The notes below the pieces were generated by a model that made no database searches, had not been told where the DNA came from, and was given only the letters and a program-made list of their open reading frames with translations. A stretch of 64,000 nt of DNA from Membranipora membranacea (taxonomy: Eukaryota; Bryozoa; Gymnolaemata; Cheilostomatida; Membraniporidae), in the NCBI GenBank assembly GCA_914767715.1, contig OU612075.1:16800001-16864000 (forward strand), given 5' to 3'. How positions within the stretch are numbered: the first letter of the stretch is position 1; every line of letters starts with the position of its first letter. Shown one piece after another: positions 1 through 13,111 of this stretch. The position numbers and the translations under genes are program-made.

Positions 1-351
1 GATACAATTAGCCTGATTCTGAAGTTGCTCCCACTCAGCTGATAGTTAATCGATGCAAATATGTACTCCAATTAATCATTAATTATATACAGTAATTTGG
101 TATTATATTGTTTGATATGTAAAGGTAGTAATTGGAGAGAGAGAATAGCCAATAATGCGCTCATTCAATAACCAACAATAGTCAACGGTGAATAGTGAAA
201 GCATTTGTGCGTCAGCTTTCAAATCATTTCACTAACAATTTCACTTTCAATCAAACACTACTAGTCAATTTACCCAGTTAGTAAAAGTAGTGCAGTTTAA
301 CAGTAGGATGTTTCATATTTTGCTTTAAGGGAGCAACACAATTACGACCGA
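1..351 (+). promoter_or_regulatory. 5' flank/UTR of PGAP2 copy A, shared with the other copies
   Basis: No coding potential. The last ~150 bases (ATTTCACTAACAATTTCAC, a lone AGGATGTTTCAT, then CAACACAATTACGA before the ATG) reappear with substitutions upstream of copy C (about 21,120-21,259) and of relic copy B (about 15,470-15,560). The duplication therefore included the proximal promoter or 5'UTR. No clear TATA box was identified. Confidence 0.4.
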
Positions 352-3300
352 ATGTCTTCCATATCAGTGCTATGGATTATCAGATGGTTTAGTGTGTCTG
401 GAGTGACAAAATTGTTGAACAAATTGGAAAGCTATGCATACAGGATACGATGGAATGTGTTTATATCGTCTGTTTTGTGTATGCCTCTGTTCGGGTTAGT
501 GTTCTGTGTTATCAACTCGATGATTTTCTACTCTAAAACTTCAAATGCGACACACTGTCGGCCTAGGGTGAGTTTATAGAATTACTCTGTGCTAAGCCTG
601 TGTTATGTTGTCAAAATTGTGGGTACTTGATGTTTTACTCTTTGACGGGACTAGGAGATATGTATAGATGAGTTAATCCAGCTAGAAGTCCCCGTATGGC
701 AATGGTTTTGTTCCAACGCTTTCGCATCTAAGCATATTGTATCAATGCTGAATAATATGTGCTGTAGTTAAACCCGTCATTGAGTATTTGCGTAATTGTG
801 TATCATTGAGCAATAATTGGTCGCATGTCCGTGAGAAAACTCTCCCAATAGCCCGCTCGTCTATATTTATCAATTGTAGATAACTAATTACTTACCATCT
901 ATAAGTGCAGCGGTAGGATCTAGTGAAAGCTCTAAACTTGTGTGGAAGACCCTGATCGGTTTACACACTTTACCTAGGTATCTAGTCTGTTTTTGGATCT
1001 TTAGACTCTACGAACGGATTCCCCTGTACAGGTAAGTAAATGGGTTTTTTAGCTGGCCTAGATGAGTGATGTTTTTTGCGGAGGAAAGGTTTTGCCTTTC
1101 ACACATAATGATAGATTGCGTTCAACCCGCCCTCACGCTTAACTTCATATAAGCTCCCATATCGGCTAGCACAAATTGGCCAGCGCAAAATAGTTGAACG
1201 TAGCTTACTTTTTTCCCTCTAGGATATATTTATATGAGATATATTGTTTATGTTTTTGTCAGATGAAAAATATTGTGGTGAAAAAACAGCTGATAATTAG
1301 GGCAGTCTAGTTTCTGATCTGAGATATGGTATTGCTATTTACTTTTCAGTGTATGCCCATTTCTTGATACATATGAGTATGATACAATAGCTTCTTTGTC
1401 AAAAACTATTTGATCATCAGGATCACAGTCAGCCAATCAACCAATAAGCACTAAAGTTTAAATCAATAACTAAGTTATTAACTTGAATCTGTGGCCAGCT
1501 TTCATGCTGAACCAGTTTAGTGACCTCTCACCAGTTAGTTTGGTCAGAGAAAGCAAGATTGGCTTTTCACAAAACCCAACGATGTTTAACCAACCTGTTC
1601 TTTTACAGATGGAAGGATGATTGGAGTCGAACTATGCGTTTCTGTAAAATATTAAGCTTACTTGAGATAACAGCCTTATTATCTCTGAGTATATATGACT
1701 CAAAGAGCTCATACCGTATGTGAAATATCATTGTGTTCACATTTCCTGCATGAAGCAAGTAGTAACAGTTACTCCTGTATGGTATGGCAGCTGGTCCGGC
1801 TGTAGCTACGCAATATTTTCACACTAAATAATTCGCAAAATTTTTGGAAGTACTATGTATACCATAACTGTTTTAAATTGTCCCCCCTGCTCATTTATGT
1901 AGAAGGTGTGTCCTTTTGCGTGTTCTCTGTTTAGACTTCCGAAAACTGTGTTATTATTTTTTCTTTCAGGAATACACGAAGAGTCATTCCTAATATTTCT
2001 AGTCTGTTCTGTGTCGTATATGATATTTTATACAAAAGCTCAGATGTCCTTCACTCAGGTGCATCAGTATACTACAGAAATCAATTGGGTGAGTGGAGCA
2101 TCCTTATAAGGACATCATCAACTTACATGTCCAGAGTGCTTCCCATTGGAGAACAACAGACATTTTGTGGATTCACCGATAGAAATTGGAGGATAATTAC
2201 CAGAGAGCAGTAAACTGTTCTTTGGGAGAATGGTTGTCCAATTCGCACAGAGTTGAAATAGCTGAATTTAACGCTAGCCTGCATTTAATCACCCTCTTCA
2301 CTTTATATATACTCTTGCCTCAGCTAGCCAAACTAGCCAACTAGCCAAACTAACCCCTTGATACCATTTACCCCTTTAGGGTACATAATAGATGGATTCA
2401 ATTTGCAGTGTTTCAATTCACAGAATTTCAGGAAATTATTAACCAACAAGGATCATAATTATAATCAACAACAGCCATTCAAATTTGATGCTGATAATTA
2501 TATTTCTGTGAGTGGACTCAGTTTTCATAATGTATGTTTTACTACATTTTATGTACTCAATTTCTTTTTAGATTTACACAAGGTCTCTCTTCTATAAAAA
2601 GTTAGCAGCGACAATATGTATGTTATCTTTATTCAGTGCTGGATATATGTTCTGGAGACACAACGCATACTGTGAACCAGGAGGTGAGTGAAAATAGCCT
2701 TGCTTTTATCTTGTGCAACGCCTCTATCCCTGCACCGTCTCCCCATAATTCTACTTTGCTGCTCAAACAAAGTTGTTATTTTGTAATCTCTTGTGCATGA
2801 CTATTTGATCAAATTGTCATTTGTCGTATGATAGACCAGCAAAGTTAGAATGGCACTCTGAATTAAATTATCAGTTGAAATATATTGTTGTGTACCTGGG
2901 ATATATTCTTGTTAACCGGCCGCAGGTACATTAAATAAGATGATTAACAGTATGATAAATTATTAGTTGTCTCCTCATACCGATTGGACAGACAACTACG
3001 ATAACTTCTAATTTAATACCAACAATAAAATTATCCCCTTATGATGCGCAATGTTGCAATCTATGGTATAAATTTGTCTGGTGATTGAAATCTATGAAGG
3101 TAACTACTATTAAACATATCACCAATATGTCCGCTTATACTATCATCAGGTTATTTTAATTTAATTGAATTTGATTGTAGTTTATTCAGTGTTTGCATTA
3201 TCTGAGTATATTATTGTGCTCGCCAATATCGCCTACCATTCTACAACCGCTCTGGACTACTCAGCAGCCCAATTACAGGTATGTACAGTAAGATCATTTA

Positions 3301-3602
3301 TTATGATTAAAACACTGCTTCTATGCGGCCTTGTCAAAAGGGTTATCAGATTTAGCTTCCCACTTCTAGGTTTTCCATTAATATCTAGACAAAAGCGGGA
3401 AGTGTGATGATGTTGATTAGAATTTTACAGCCAGCTAAGATATTACTTTGATTTCCATTCATGTTTTACTCCTAAACTAGATCTGTTCTAGCTTTTCACT
3501 CTAGACATCCAACCGACTCATGTCCAACCAAAACTGACAGAGACATGATTTAAAATTCAATTGTAGATGCAAAGAAAAGAGCGACACTTTAATGGTGCTT
3601 AG
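352..3602 (+). CDS. PGAP2: PGAP2-like GPI-anchor remodelling protein, copy A (7 exons)
   Basis: Family role (known): PGAP2 is a multi-pass Golgi/ER membrane protein needed for fatty-acid remodelling of GPI anchors. Exons read from splice sites: 352-567, 880-1031, 1609-1715, 1970-2088, 2572-2683, 3181-3278, 3567-3602. Their phases join without a break to 279 codons plus TAG, close to the usual size. Recognisable blocks are THCRP at the end of exon 1, NYLPSISAAVG in exon 2, LEITALLSLSIYD in exon 3, and RHNAYCEPG joined to VYSVFALSEYIIVLAN across exons 5/6. All match the PGAP2 (Frag1/DRAM/Sfk1-type) pattern, with about six hydrophobic spans. The tiny last exon encodes MQRKERHFNGA. The start ATG at 352 agrees with copy C. 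A second intact copy is at 21.3 kb and a relic at 15.4 kb, so this is a tandem family. Orthology to PGAP2 rather than a close paralogue is inferred. Confidence 0.85.
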
Positions 3603-3851
3603 CCAATAGGAGCAATTCAGGAGGTATTTAGCACCCAATTAATATCGACTAGCCCACTGTAAGCTTGAAACTGTTTCCAGGGCGAACAGATTTTACGATG
3701 GCAAGCTGTGGACAGTGTGAAGTGGTTTATATCATATTAACTTTGGTACTTTGAACAACGAATTTTTTATAACATCTGTGATAATAGGAGTGTATATTTT
3801 TAGAATTGGCTGGATGGTATAACTGTGCCAAATTGTTGTGTCTGCGTTGCC

Positions 3852-3931
3852 CTAGACCAAGTTTGGTCCGTTTGCCTGCATTTGGAGCTGTTCCCCTCCA
3901 AATGTAGGCTAACAGATCAAACTTGCTCTAG
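3852..3931. repeat. Short imperfect inverted repeat (hairpin), 36-bp arms
   Basis: The left arm starts CTAGACCAAGTTTGG and the right arm ends CAAACTTGCTCTAG. Aligning the left arm with the reverse complement of the right gives about 30 of 36 identical positions around an 8-base loop. It lies just downstream of PGAP2 copy A and is followed by a C-run near 3945-3957. It may be a miniature inverted-repeat element, but no target duplication was recognised. Confidence 0.6.
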
Positions 3932-6454
3932 TGTCGGCCCATCCCCCCCCCCCCCCCCACTAGCGCTGCTGTCTTATTTTTTTATACAATCCCACTTTGC
4001 ATTCTGCATTGTTTCCAAAGAGATCTCATGACATGCATATTAAAAAAAAAATTGTAAACAGAATTTACAATGAAGGAAAGAGCAACAACAGAGTATTATA
4101 AACTTTAGGCTTTATTAGTGAATTATTTCTTTTAAAAATGACTGTTATATGAGCTATATTTTGTGATAGGGGCTGCATGTCCTTCAAAAGCGATAATTGA
4201 CGATAGCTGAAAACTGGACTTTACTTCTGTATCCGAAGTTTGGTGATAAGACATAAACATTTTGAAGAGAGCCTCTAAGTGTGTGGTTATTAATATGAAG
4301 ACGATGATTGGGTCTATGAACATGTGGAGTTTAGGACGAGGGGGGGAGGGGAAAACTCCAGACTCCCGTGGTTTTTTAAATTTGAAAGCTCTACTCTGAT
4401 CTTGGTGTTCAAATTTTGAAAATTGACACAATTTGTATATCATGGCCTCAATGCCAGTGTACTTAACTAAATGATACAAAGCCTTGCTAACTACGGTGAT
4501 AAACTTAGACGCAAATATACATATCATTGACATTTGTATTATCTAACATCAACGAATCGGTCAATTTACATTGTACATTGAACAATAGAACTTGGAACCA
4601 TAAAAAAACAATCGATCACATCTAGTAATATCAGGAAGGTTTGCCAACATGTGGAATTGGCTAGGGGCGCAGGGTAATAGAGCGCAGGGCAGAAATAGTA
4701 AAGGATAAATAGATAATTGATAAATGTTTTATGGTAACTGTAATAATAAGGATTTGTCTATTCAAGTTCAAACAGTAAACTTTGAAAACTCATTTCTTTC
4801 TCAGCAATGACAGAAGTGAGGATCGTTTCTTGGTGTTAGGGTTGTATGTATTACGAAGACTCAACTTATACTGAAGAGTTGATCTGAACTCCGCCACTTG
4901 GGTTGATTTGAGAGCTTTCATATCTCTATTGGTCTTCAGAAATACTTCATAAAGATCCTCATGCTCCCCTGCCCTGCTCAAATTTGCAGCAAATAGAGGA
5001 ACCATCATATTTCTCTCTGCTTTGCTACCGTTTACTGTTGCCATCAACACCATAAAGTCAGAGTGTTTGATATCAAAGTGGTTAGTGTCAGTGACATTCT
5101 GAGAAGATCTAGCATCTTGATTAGGAGCACCTACATATAAAAATATGATCATAGTAAGAGCGGGAATATGCTGATGATTGTAATATACATGATTTTGCCA
5201 TTTGTCACGATATTTCCTAGTCTTATTGCTCAGACTGCTGCAATGAGAGTTATCATTATCAATTTGAAATTTAGTGTATGATAATGTAATGCCACTAACT
5301 CGCATTGCAGCCGTCTGAGCACTTAGACTAAATGTTTCCGTGGGCCAGCTGTAAATCCTAAACAAATTTCTTGGTCGACTCAACTCAAGACTGGTAATGC
5401 TATAGACAAACATAAATACATACAGTATGACTTACAACACTATTGTGATGACCATCTTGATGGATTGAACTCAAATAAGCAATTCTTCCCCATGTGGCTC
5501 ATTGCAACTTTAGCCAACTATTATGTAAAACTTCTAAGTGCTAAAAACTTTTCTTATTTTACACATGTTGTCGTTTTTACGGCAAGCTTCAAAGTTTGAC
5601 TTTCATTATCAAGATGGTTAAACCTACCTAGTTTAACTTTAATGACTCTGTCATGAGTTTGCAGAGGTTGTCCCAACATCTGTGCTGTCTGGATTGGGCA
5701 CGCTTGGATAAGGAGAACCTGTATTTCGAAAAGATTCTCACGTCATGAAAAGAAAATCGTCGTGAGCTTTTGAATAACAGATAAAATGATGATTGATTTT
5801 GTAAGGAAACTAAAGACCAAATGTGAACATACAGTGTGAATGGTGTTCACGCAATACAATTTGGTATAAATCCTATTCAAGGGGTCAAATATTCACATTC
5901 AAAATATAATGTTTAATCTCACCTTTGGTTTACCTTCCAGCTTTCCTGAATTCATCGTCAGTAAGAAGTCATTGATATCCAGTATGCCATCTGACAGCTC
6001 CTTTTTGTCCGTGAGCCATGATGACCACAATCAGTGCTGATAAGTCATCACCTAGTTCCTGGACCTCTCGGATCGCTTCAAGTATCTCTCCTTTTGTCAA
6101 ATCTTTTTTTAACAGTAGTACTAACTGTGAATTTTGGAAGCACTTTACTCAATTCATGACATTCTTCGTCAGCACCTTGTCTCTCATCAGTTGAGCAGAT
6201 GATCAGGATTGAAGGTGGTGTCGGAAGAAGATAAAATCCTGTCTGACCTTTAGTCCATCGTAACAACGATTTCACAGCGGATGTTGATGCTATTTGATAA
6301 GGGGTTTTTCCTTTTGCATCTCTCAATGCGAGAGCCTCCAATCTTTGCCTGTCATCAAGCCTGTACAGCAGGGTACTAATAGTTGCTACATCATCTCGTA
6401 AAGCCAGCTCATGCAGGAGGAGTTCGTCTTTTATCAGTGAGCATAGGTCATAGC

Positions 6455-7440
6455 CTGGGAAAAAAAGATACACAGGAGGTTGCTATTGAATTTCACCATG
6501 TCAAGTGATTGTGGTGATACTATTATTCCAGATTATATCCTAGTCGTTATTAAAAAGAAATCTCAACAGCATAAGCAAATGGTTCAGTTAAACACAACCA
6601 ATATGAAATTGGATCAATGGAACAAATAGCGAGACAGGAAAATTGACATAATCGTTTCCTGTCATCAACTGAAGACATGTTTTAGGCTGATGCTTGATAT
6701 TGGTGTTTTTTTAGCAAATTTGCCAAATGCCTTGATAACATCAAACACGATGAAAGTTGGCGCAAGTATGTTAATTATTCTTCTTCATGGCATGACATCT
6801 GCATTAGCTACTGAGTTCATTAAAGTCAATTTGGGCAAATCTTGGGCTAAGAAGTTGTCTTCTCTTATTGTTGAAATTTGGTGGCTCATTTGCAGTATAG
6901 AGTTATCACCCCATCTATCTATCTGTGTAAAACATTTTAGTTTCAAGCATGTGGATAGACTGCTTCACAGAGTAAAGGGATTCAGGGTAAATTTTTTAAC
7001 AATAGTCATGGAAAGAGTTTTTAACTCCTTGGTCAAGGTACCTGCGAGCTTTGCGTCAAGGGGAAAGTTATGGGAAGCTTGATGCCAAAAACTCCTTTCA
7101 TCTATTTGTCACAATTATAGGGTTCTGGAGAATGAACTGAATTCAAAGTTTTTGATTACAGTAAAAAATAGCATATGCAGGCTCTCCCGTAAAAATTTCT
7201 CTTTGTACAGCCTTACTCCACAATTAGACATGAAGTTTTATGCTTAAATTACACCTAACTATCCTAGCTAAATTGATACGGTGGGTATAGCTAGGAAGGC
7301 AGTATTGTGGCAGTTTTTACAATAGGATTAACTATTACAATCCTTGAATGATGCTGCCACAATGTACCCTTGGTCTGTGCAATCATTGAACCTTAAATTT
7401 ATCGAAAGGGCCTCATATCAAATGTGTCTGCGGTCCATCA
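6455..7440. other. Intronic/intergenic stretch without recognised genes
   Basis: This DNA lies between the caspase-like exon and the first copy of the 7.46-9.0 kb duplication. Open frames occur, for example on the + strand at 6690-7082, but none shows a family signature or flanking splice logic. Confidence 0.4.
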
Positions 7441-7460
7441 TCTACTGGGCTTTGGTTAGC

Positions 7461-9006
7461 ACCCAGGTGTGCTCCGACCTGCCTGCAAACAGAGAGCAAC
7501 CTGGCGCAGATATTGTGGCCTGGCCACTAAGGCAACGAATTTCGCCGCCTATGCTCCAGGATGTGGCTTGTGACAAGACATCTGATTTAAATCAACCTTC
7601 AATTTTAATCAGTCTTGAGACACAAAGGTTATCCTCAGGTTTTGATATTCTAATATTACATTGCCTTTATATCATTTGGAAAAGATAAACAAGGCACAAC
7701 AGTAACAAATTCTTTCCCTATAATGAAACACAGAGACTGCAATACAACTGGTTGTTTACAAATAAGATTTTCTTGAGGGATTAGAAAATTTACTCTGAGA
7801 AAACAATGTCTGTAATTGCTCTATCTGATATATTCATCCAGCAGAGGTCTCAATTGTACTTGGATCGTTTCAATGCACCGCGTGGAGAATTGCTTCAGAT
7901 TTTGTTTGGAGGCCATCTCAGATTTGTTGTTTATTGAGGCAGCCCACCTGTTTGGCTAACCGAATCCTCAAAAGTAACAACATTATAACTTGTTGCAGTA
8001 TAGATGCAGTCCCAGGGCACCCTCTACTTGATTGTGCAATAACTCCCGGAAGAAGGTTTACCCGGCTAACCAAGAGTGAAGTGATCGCAACATTGTTTAA
8101 CTTTTTAGAAGCATGGACCATGTTTTTGTTGAGTAAAGAGAGTGTGGATAATTGAATGTCGACAAGGTGTCATGGTCGATTGCAAAAATGTAAATATATG
8201 AGTAGCCAGCCACTAAAGCCTATTGATTCAACATAATATGATATGATATTTTAGATGCAATAAAATTGGTATAAAAAAACGGGGCACTCAATATGGGCTA
8301 AATTTTTTGTATCAGAACTGGGGTTTCGGGCTTGGAATGCTGGTTGGAAAATATATTTGGACTGAGCAGGATTACAAATTATCTAGCACTGGTCTATGGT
8401 TGGAACCCAGGTGTGCTCCGACCTGCCTGCAAACAGAGAGCAACCTGGCGCAGATATTGCGGCCTGGCCACTCAGGCAACAAATTTTGCCGCCTATGCTC
8501 CAGGATGTTGCTTGCGACAAGACATCTGATTTAATTCAACCTTCAATTTTACTCTGATGTAATAATGCTATAATACATAAATATCATAAGAAGCAACAAG
8601 TCTTGAGAGACAAAGGTAATCCTCAGGTTTTGATATTCTAAAATTACATTGCCTTTAAATCCTTTGGAAAAGATAAACAAGGCACAACAGTAACAAATTC
8701 TTTCCTGTAATGAAACACAGAGACTGCAATACACTGGTTGTTTACAAATAAGATTTTCTTGAGGGACTAGAAAATTTACTCTGAGAAAACAATGTCTGTA
8801 ATTGCTCTAACTGATATCTTCGTCCAGCAGAGGTCTCAATTGTACTTGGATAGTTTCAATGCACTGCGTGAAGAATTGCATCCAATTTTGTTTGGAGGCC
8901 ATCTCAGATTTGTTGTTTATTGAGGCAGCCCACCTGTTTGGCTAACCGAATCCTCAAAAGTAACAACATTATAACTTGTTGCAGTATAGATGCAGTCCCA
9001 GGGCAC
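7461..9006. repeat. Direct duplication, two ~0.57-0.60 kb copies
   Basis: Copy 1 (7461-8020) and copy 2 (8405-9006) share almost their whole length, beginning ACCCAGGTGTGCTCCGACC and ending GATGCAGTCCCAGGGCAC, with scattered substitutions. Copy 2 contains about 40 extra bases near 8551-8595 (after CAATTTTACTCTGATG). The copies are about 0.38 kb apart. They could be two insertions of one repeat family or a local duplication. No coding function was recognised. Confidence 0.85.
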
Positions 9007-9589
9007 GATTTTTAAACAAATGTACAAATTCAACCGTAACATGAATGCTGTCAATGGTTATTTCAGGACTGCAATTCCTTAATGGTGATAGATACACCAA
9101 GGTCGAACATACAGAAACCAGCTCACTGAAAATGCAGCAGAATATTTCACATAGAATATCATGTGTGTTATTAAGGGTGAGCCCTCCAGACACACAGTTA
9201 TCATAATCCTATACGCATCCAGCATAGTTACATTAGTGTGTTTCAATAATAAAAATATTGGGATGACATTCGAGTAAAATTTAAGCTCAAACATTTGGGT
9301 GTAGTTTAAAAATGCTATCATTGAACATTATCCACTGAAAAAGCCAAATCCAAACCATGTTTCGGAATAATAATAATATTAATTATTTTGAGGTCTATAG
9401 TCATTCTGATAGAATTTGATGGGTGACTGATGGGTCACCATGATCTATACTGAAAACTTATATCAACCAACAGAAATATTCTTTTGTTTAAGTTCAGTAT
9501 AGCGTCTCCATTGTCATTTGTAAATTGCTCCACTCCTTTGATAAAAGGCAATTAGAATTTGTTTGAAACTGTACACAATGGCATAGAAA

Positions 9590-9990
9590 CTACAAATATA
9601 TAGGCTCTTTGCACTGCCTTGCGCAACATTGCCACTGCACTGATGGATGAAATAAACACCGTAATGAAAAAGTAAATCGCAATTTTAAATATGTTAAAAA
9701 AATATTTCAAACATGCCCTCAAAAGCTCATTTAGATAATGTGATGAACTGATGCTCCAAAAAAAACCAGATCTCTGTTAGTTACCATGTCGAAGTGTAGT
9801 TCTGCCCAAACAGAAAAACACGAACTTGGAGATTTTTTGTCAGATTTGGAGTTTTTTGCAGAAAAAGATAAATGAATAGTTAGCTGATTGACTAACGATC
9901 CAGGTGACCAAATGTGGTTATTCTGAATTAAAGACAGTAGGAAGGAGATAGCTTTTGGAAAAGTAAGGAGGAGATAACTGCAACTGAGCA
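9590..9990. repeat. Dispersed repeat, partner at 39.16-39.56 kb
   Basis: This shares an ordered series of short matches with 39,160-39,560: a GCACTGCC/GCACAGC block, a CACTGATGG/AACTGATGG block, then GATGAAC...CAGAT, then GAACTTGGAGATTTT matching GATCTTGGAAATTTT, then TTTGCAGAAAAAGATAAATGAAT matching TGTGCAGAGAAAATAAAATGAAT. Divergence is high. The element class is unknown. Confidence 0.4.
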
Positions 9991-10549
9991 TTTTTGACTT
10001 TAAATAACTGAGTACCACCGCTTCACGACCTTAATCAAATTATGTCTTGCTTATAATACAAGGGTTGAACATGAATTTCAATGATATGGCCAACAAGTTG
10101 CCATTAACATGTTAGGGTGTGCCACCTTCAAAATTGGCTATACTGACTGCCGTCATGGCGCATATCAGAAATCTCATAAAAATATACTGGCCACCTTACT
10201 GTCTCAATTTAGTTTGGAGATCCTCTAAAAGTGTGATTTGCAGGTGTTGAAAGCTTTGCCAAACTAAAATCATAAACATGCTCCCCATAACCATCTCCTC
10301 TATACACAGGCCCGTAGTTATAGGTGAGGTATGGAGGCACTGCCTCCCCTTGAAAGCTAAATAAAGTGGCCTTAAAACATTATGATTGAATAATCTATGT
10401 CAGAATCAGTTCCTCTGGAATTCCTTTTTGCTAATCATATTCCTGGAGTTGCTTAGTGTGGAGCTTACAGCACCTCTTCTGGGGATGCTTCTGACTCGCC
10501 TCGGACTTTTGCTTCCCCTACCATTTTTTCTAAACCACGGCCCTGATTA

Positions 10550-13043
10550 CATCAAAATTAACCAAATAGATATGATCAACCGAAATGTAGGTAAAGTACT
10601 GTGGGACTGGACTGCCATGCAACTCAAACCAAATTACCCTCAACAATCAATCCATCAGGAATTCAAAGAACTACGAGACACTGCAGGTCTAACACAGCTT
10701 GTTAAAGAACCCACTAGGATCAACAACACACTGGATCTAATCATGACAAATATACCAGAACGAGTCAACAGAACCAAAATCTTACCAGGCATCAGCGATC
10801 ACCACATCTGTTACACAGAACTGTCACTCCGGGCAAACAGGAGAAAACTCGCCCCAAGGACCATCTGGCTGTACAAGCACGCTGATTGGGATGGACTAAT
10901 GAAGCATGTTACACCAGCTCTACAAAAGCTCACAACTAACCGACAACCAGTTGAAAAGATGTGGATGCACCTCAAGAACACCATCCATGAGGGAGCTAAG
11001 AAATTTATCCCTACCAAGACAACAAAGAAACACAATCGAAAACCTTGGGTCAGCCCTATCCTGGAGCAGAAGATTAAACTCAAAAAGCGACTGCATAGAA
11101 GAACGAGGAAAAACGTAGGACAACAACTTGAGGAGAGATACAATGATGTCAGAAAAGAAGTTCAGAGAGAGTTTCACAAGGAACATAACAAGTTTGTGGA
11201 AAACATCTTGACAGAAGAAGAAAATGATACCAACAAGACAAACAAGAAATTCTGGGCTTATGTCAAACAGAAAAGATCAGATAACTCTGGAGTTGGCACA
11301 TTGCGAGTCAACTCTAAACTAATTACAGACCCTACAGAAAAGGCAGAGGCACTTAATAAACAGTTTCACTCTGTCTTCAACCCTGTCTCCCCATCAGAGC
11401 CTGTAAACACCGCTGGCTCCAATGACATGTCAAAGATAAAAATCTCTGAAAATAGAGTCCTTGCTTTACTGAAGAAACTCAATCCCTACAAGGCCACAGG
11501 ACCTAGTGACCTCAGCCCTAGACTATTAAAGCAGTTGGCACCAGTATTAGCAGGACCTTTAACCCATCTCTTTCAGAGATCCCTGGACACCTCAACGATA
11601 CCATCCGACTGGAGGAAAGTACGAGTCTGTCCAGTCTTCAAAAAAGGAGATAAATACCAACCTTCTAACTACCGACCCATTAGCCTCACCTGTGTCGCGA
11701 GCAAACTACTTGAGCATATCATCACCAGCCAAGTAGCACACCACTTGGAGACTACAGAGAATCTGACGCCAAAACAACATGGATTTCGACCGAAACGATG
11801 TTGTGAGTCACAGCTCGTAGAGCTCTTAGCAGATATCTCTGCACTCATGGACCAAGGGAAAGAAGTCGATGCTTGCTTCTTGGACTTTGCGAAAGCTTTT
11901 GATAAGGTTGACCATGTCAGACTTATCCACTAGCTTAATACCATCGGAGTCAATAATCAAGCCACCAGATGGATTGAGGACTTCCTTTCAAAGAGAACCC
12001 AAGTCGTGGTTGTGGATGGATTTCCTTCCTCTCCCTGTGAAGTAACATTAGGAGTTCCCCAAGGCTCAGTCATTGGGTCCCTACTATTTGCCATCTTCAT
12101 CAATGACCTCCCTGACTCTGTCAGGTCCAATGTCAGACTATTTGCGGATGACACCGTCATCTATAATACTGCTGACAATCGAGATCAACTCCAGGAAGAC
12201 CTCCATGCACTAGAGACATGGGAGGAAGGATGGAAAATGAAATTCAATGCTCTTAAATGCGAGCATATCAAGTTCAGCCGAAAACGAGAGCGAGGTGTGA
12301 ACATTACCTTCACCCTGCACAACATTAAGTGAAGTACTTAGGAATCAAGTTGGAAGACGCACTGAGATGGAATGAAAACACTACATTTATCACCAGTAAA
12401 GCATCGGGTAAACTTGGCTATGTCAGCAGAACTATCCCCCCGTCGCACCCGGACTTGAGAATTCGGGCCTACAAATATTTGGTACGACCCGTCATTGAGT
12501 ACTCGAGCACGGTGTGGGGTGGAGCACTGACCAATACTCAGATAAACTCCATTGAAGCGGTCCAAAGAAGAGCAGCCCGGATGGTGTCCAATGTCAGAAG
12601 AACTGATCACACCACCAGCACTACAAAACTTCTGGAGGACCTGGAGTGGGACACACTGAAAGACCGGAGGGAGAGAAGAAGGCTCGGCATCTTCAGTGCT
12701 ATGCACTACAACAAGGTTGCTGTCAACATCACTGACTACCTCTCTCGACATCCTACACATGCTGGACAGTCAAGGAAACACCAATCGCAGTATTTTATCC
12801 CTCACTGCAAAACCAGACTGCACCAGAACAGCTTCTTTGTTAGCACTGCTAAACTGTGGAACGCCCTACCGACTGGCAGCACCCTCCTCGAGGGACCCAC
12901 AGTGGCAGGCTAAGGTTGATGGCGATCGATCTACCGACCCTACCTTGCAGACCCGGAACGGAGACGGACAGACGAGATGACATATTGCCACAACCTTCTT
13001 ACAGAAGTTGGCGATTAACCTTCAAGTACCAAGTAAGTAAGTA
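10550..13043 (+). mobile_element. 5'-truncated CR1/jockey-like LINE (non-LTR retrotransposon)
   Basis: It encodes the end of an apurinic-type endonuclease (NNTLDLIMTNIPE ... GISDHH), then a full reverse transcriptase with NYRPISLT, FLDFAKAFDKVDH, GVPQGSVIGSLLF and FADDTVIY, then a C-terminal domain (KYLGIKLED ... YSSTVWGG ... RRAARMVSN). The product would copy its RNA into DNA at a nicked target. The 5' end with most of the endonuclease and any ORF1 is missing. An in-frame TAG at 11,932-11,934 and a frame change near 12,330 make it inactive. The 3' end is a short AAGT repeat (about 13,029-13,043), typical of some CR1-like families. It lies antisense in the intron between ankyrin and caspase exons. 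The exact 5' junction is uncertain. Confidence 0.88.
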
Positions 13044-13111
13044 GTAAAAATATTGATGATATCATTGAGCGCAAGAATTTAGAAATTGTTCTGAACAGTA
13101 CTTGGACTAAC

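Noticed and set aside
10811-11186. Antisense open frames across the LINE.
   Set aside because: Shadows of the reverse-transcriptase frame on the other strand.
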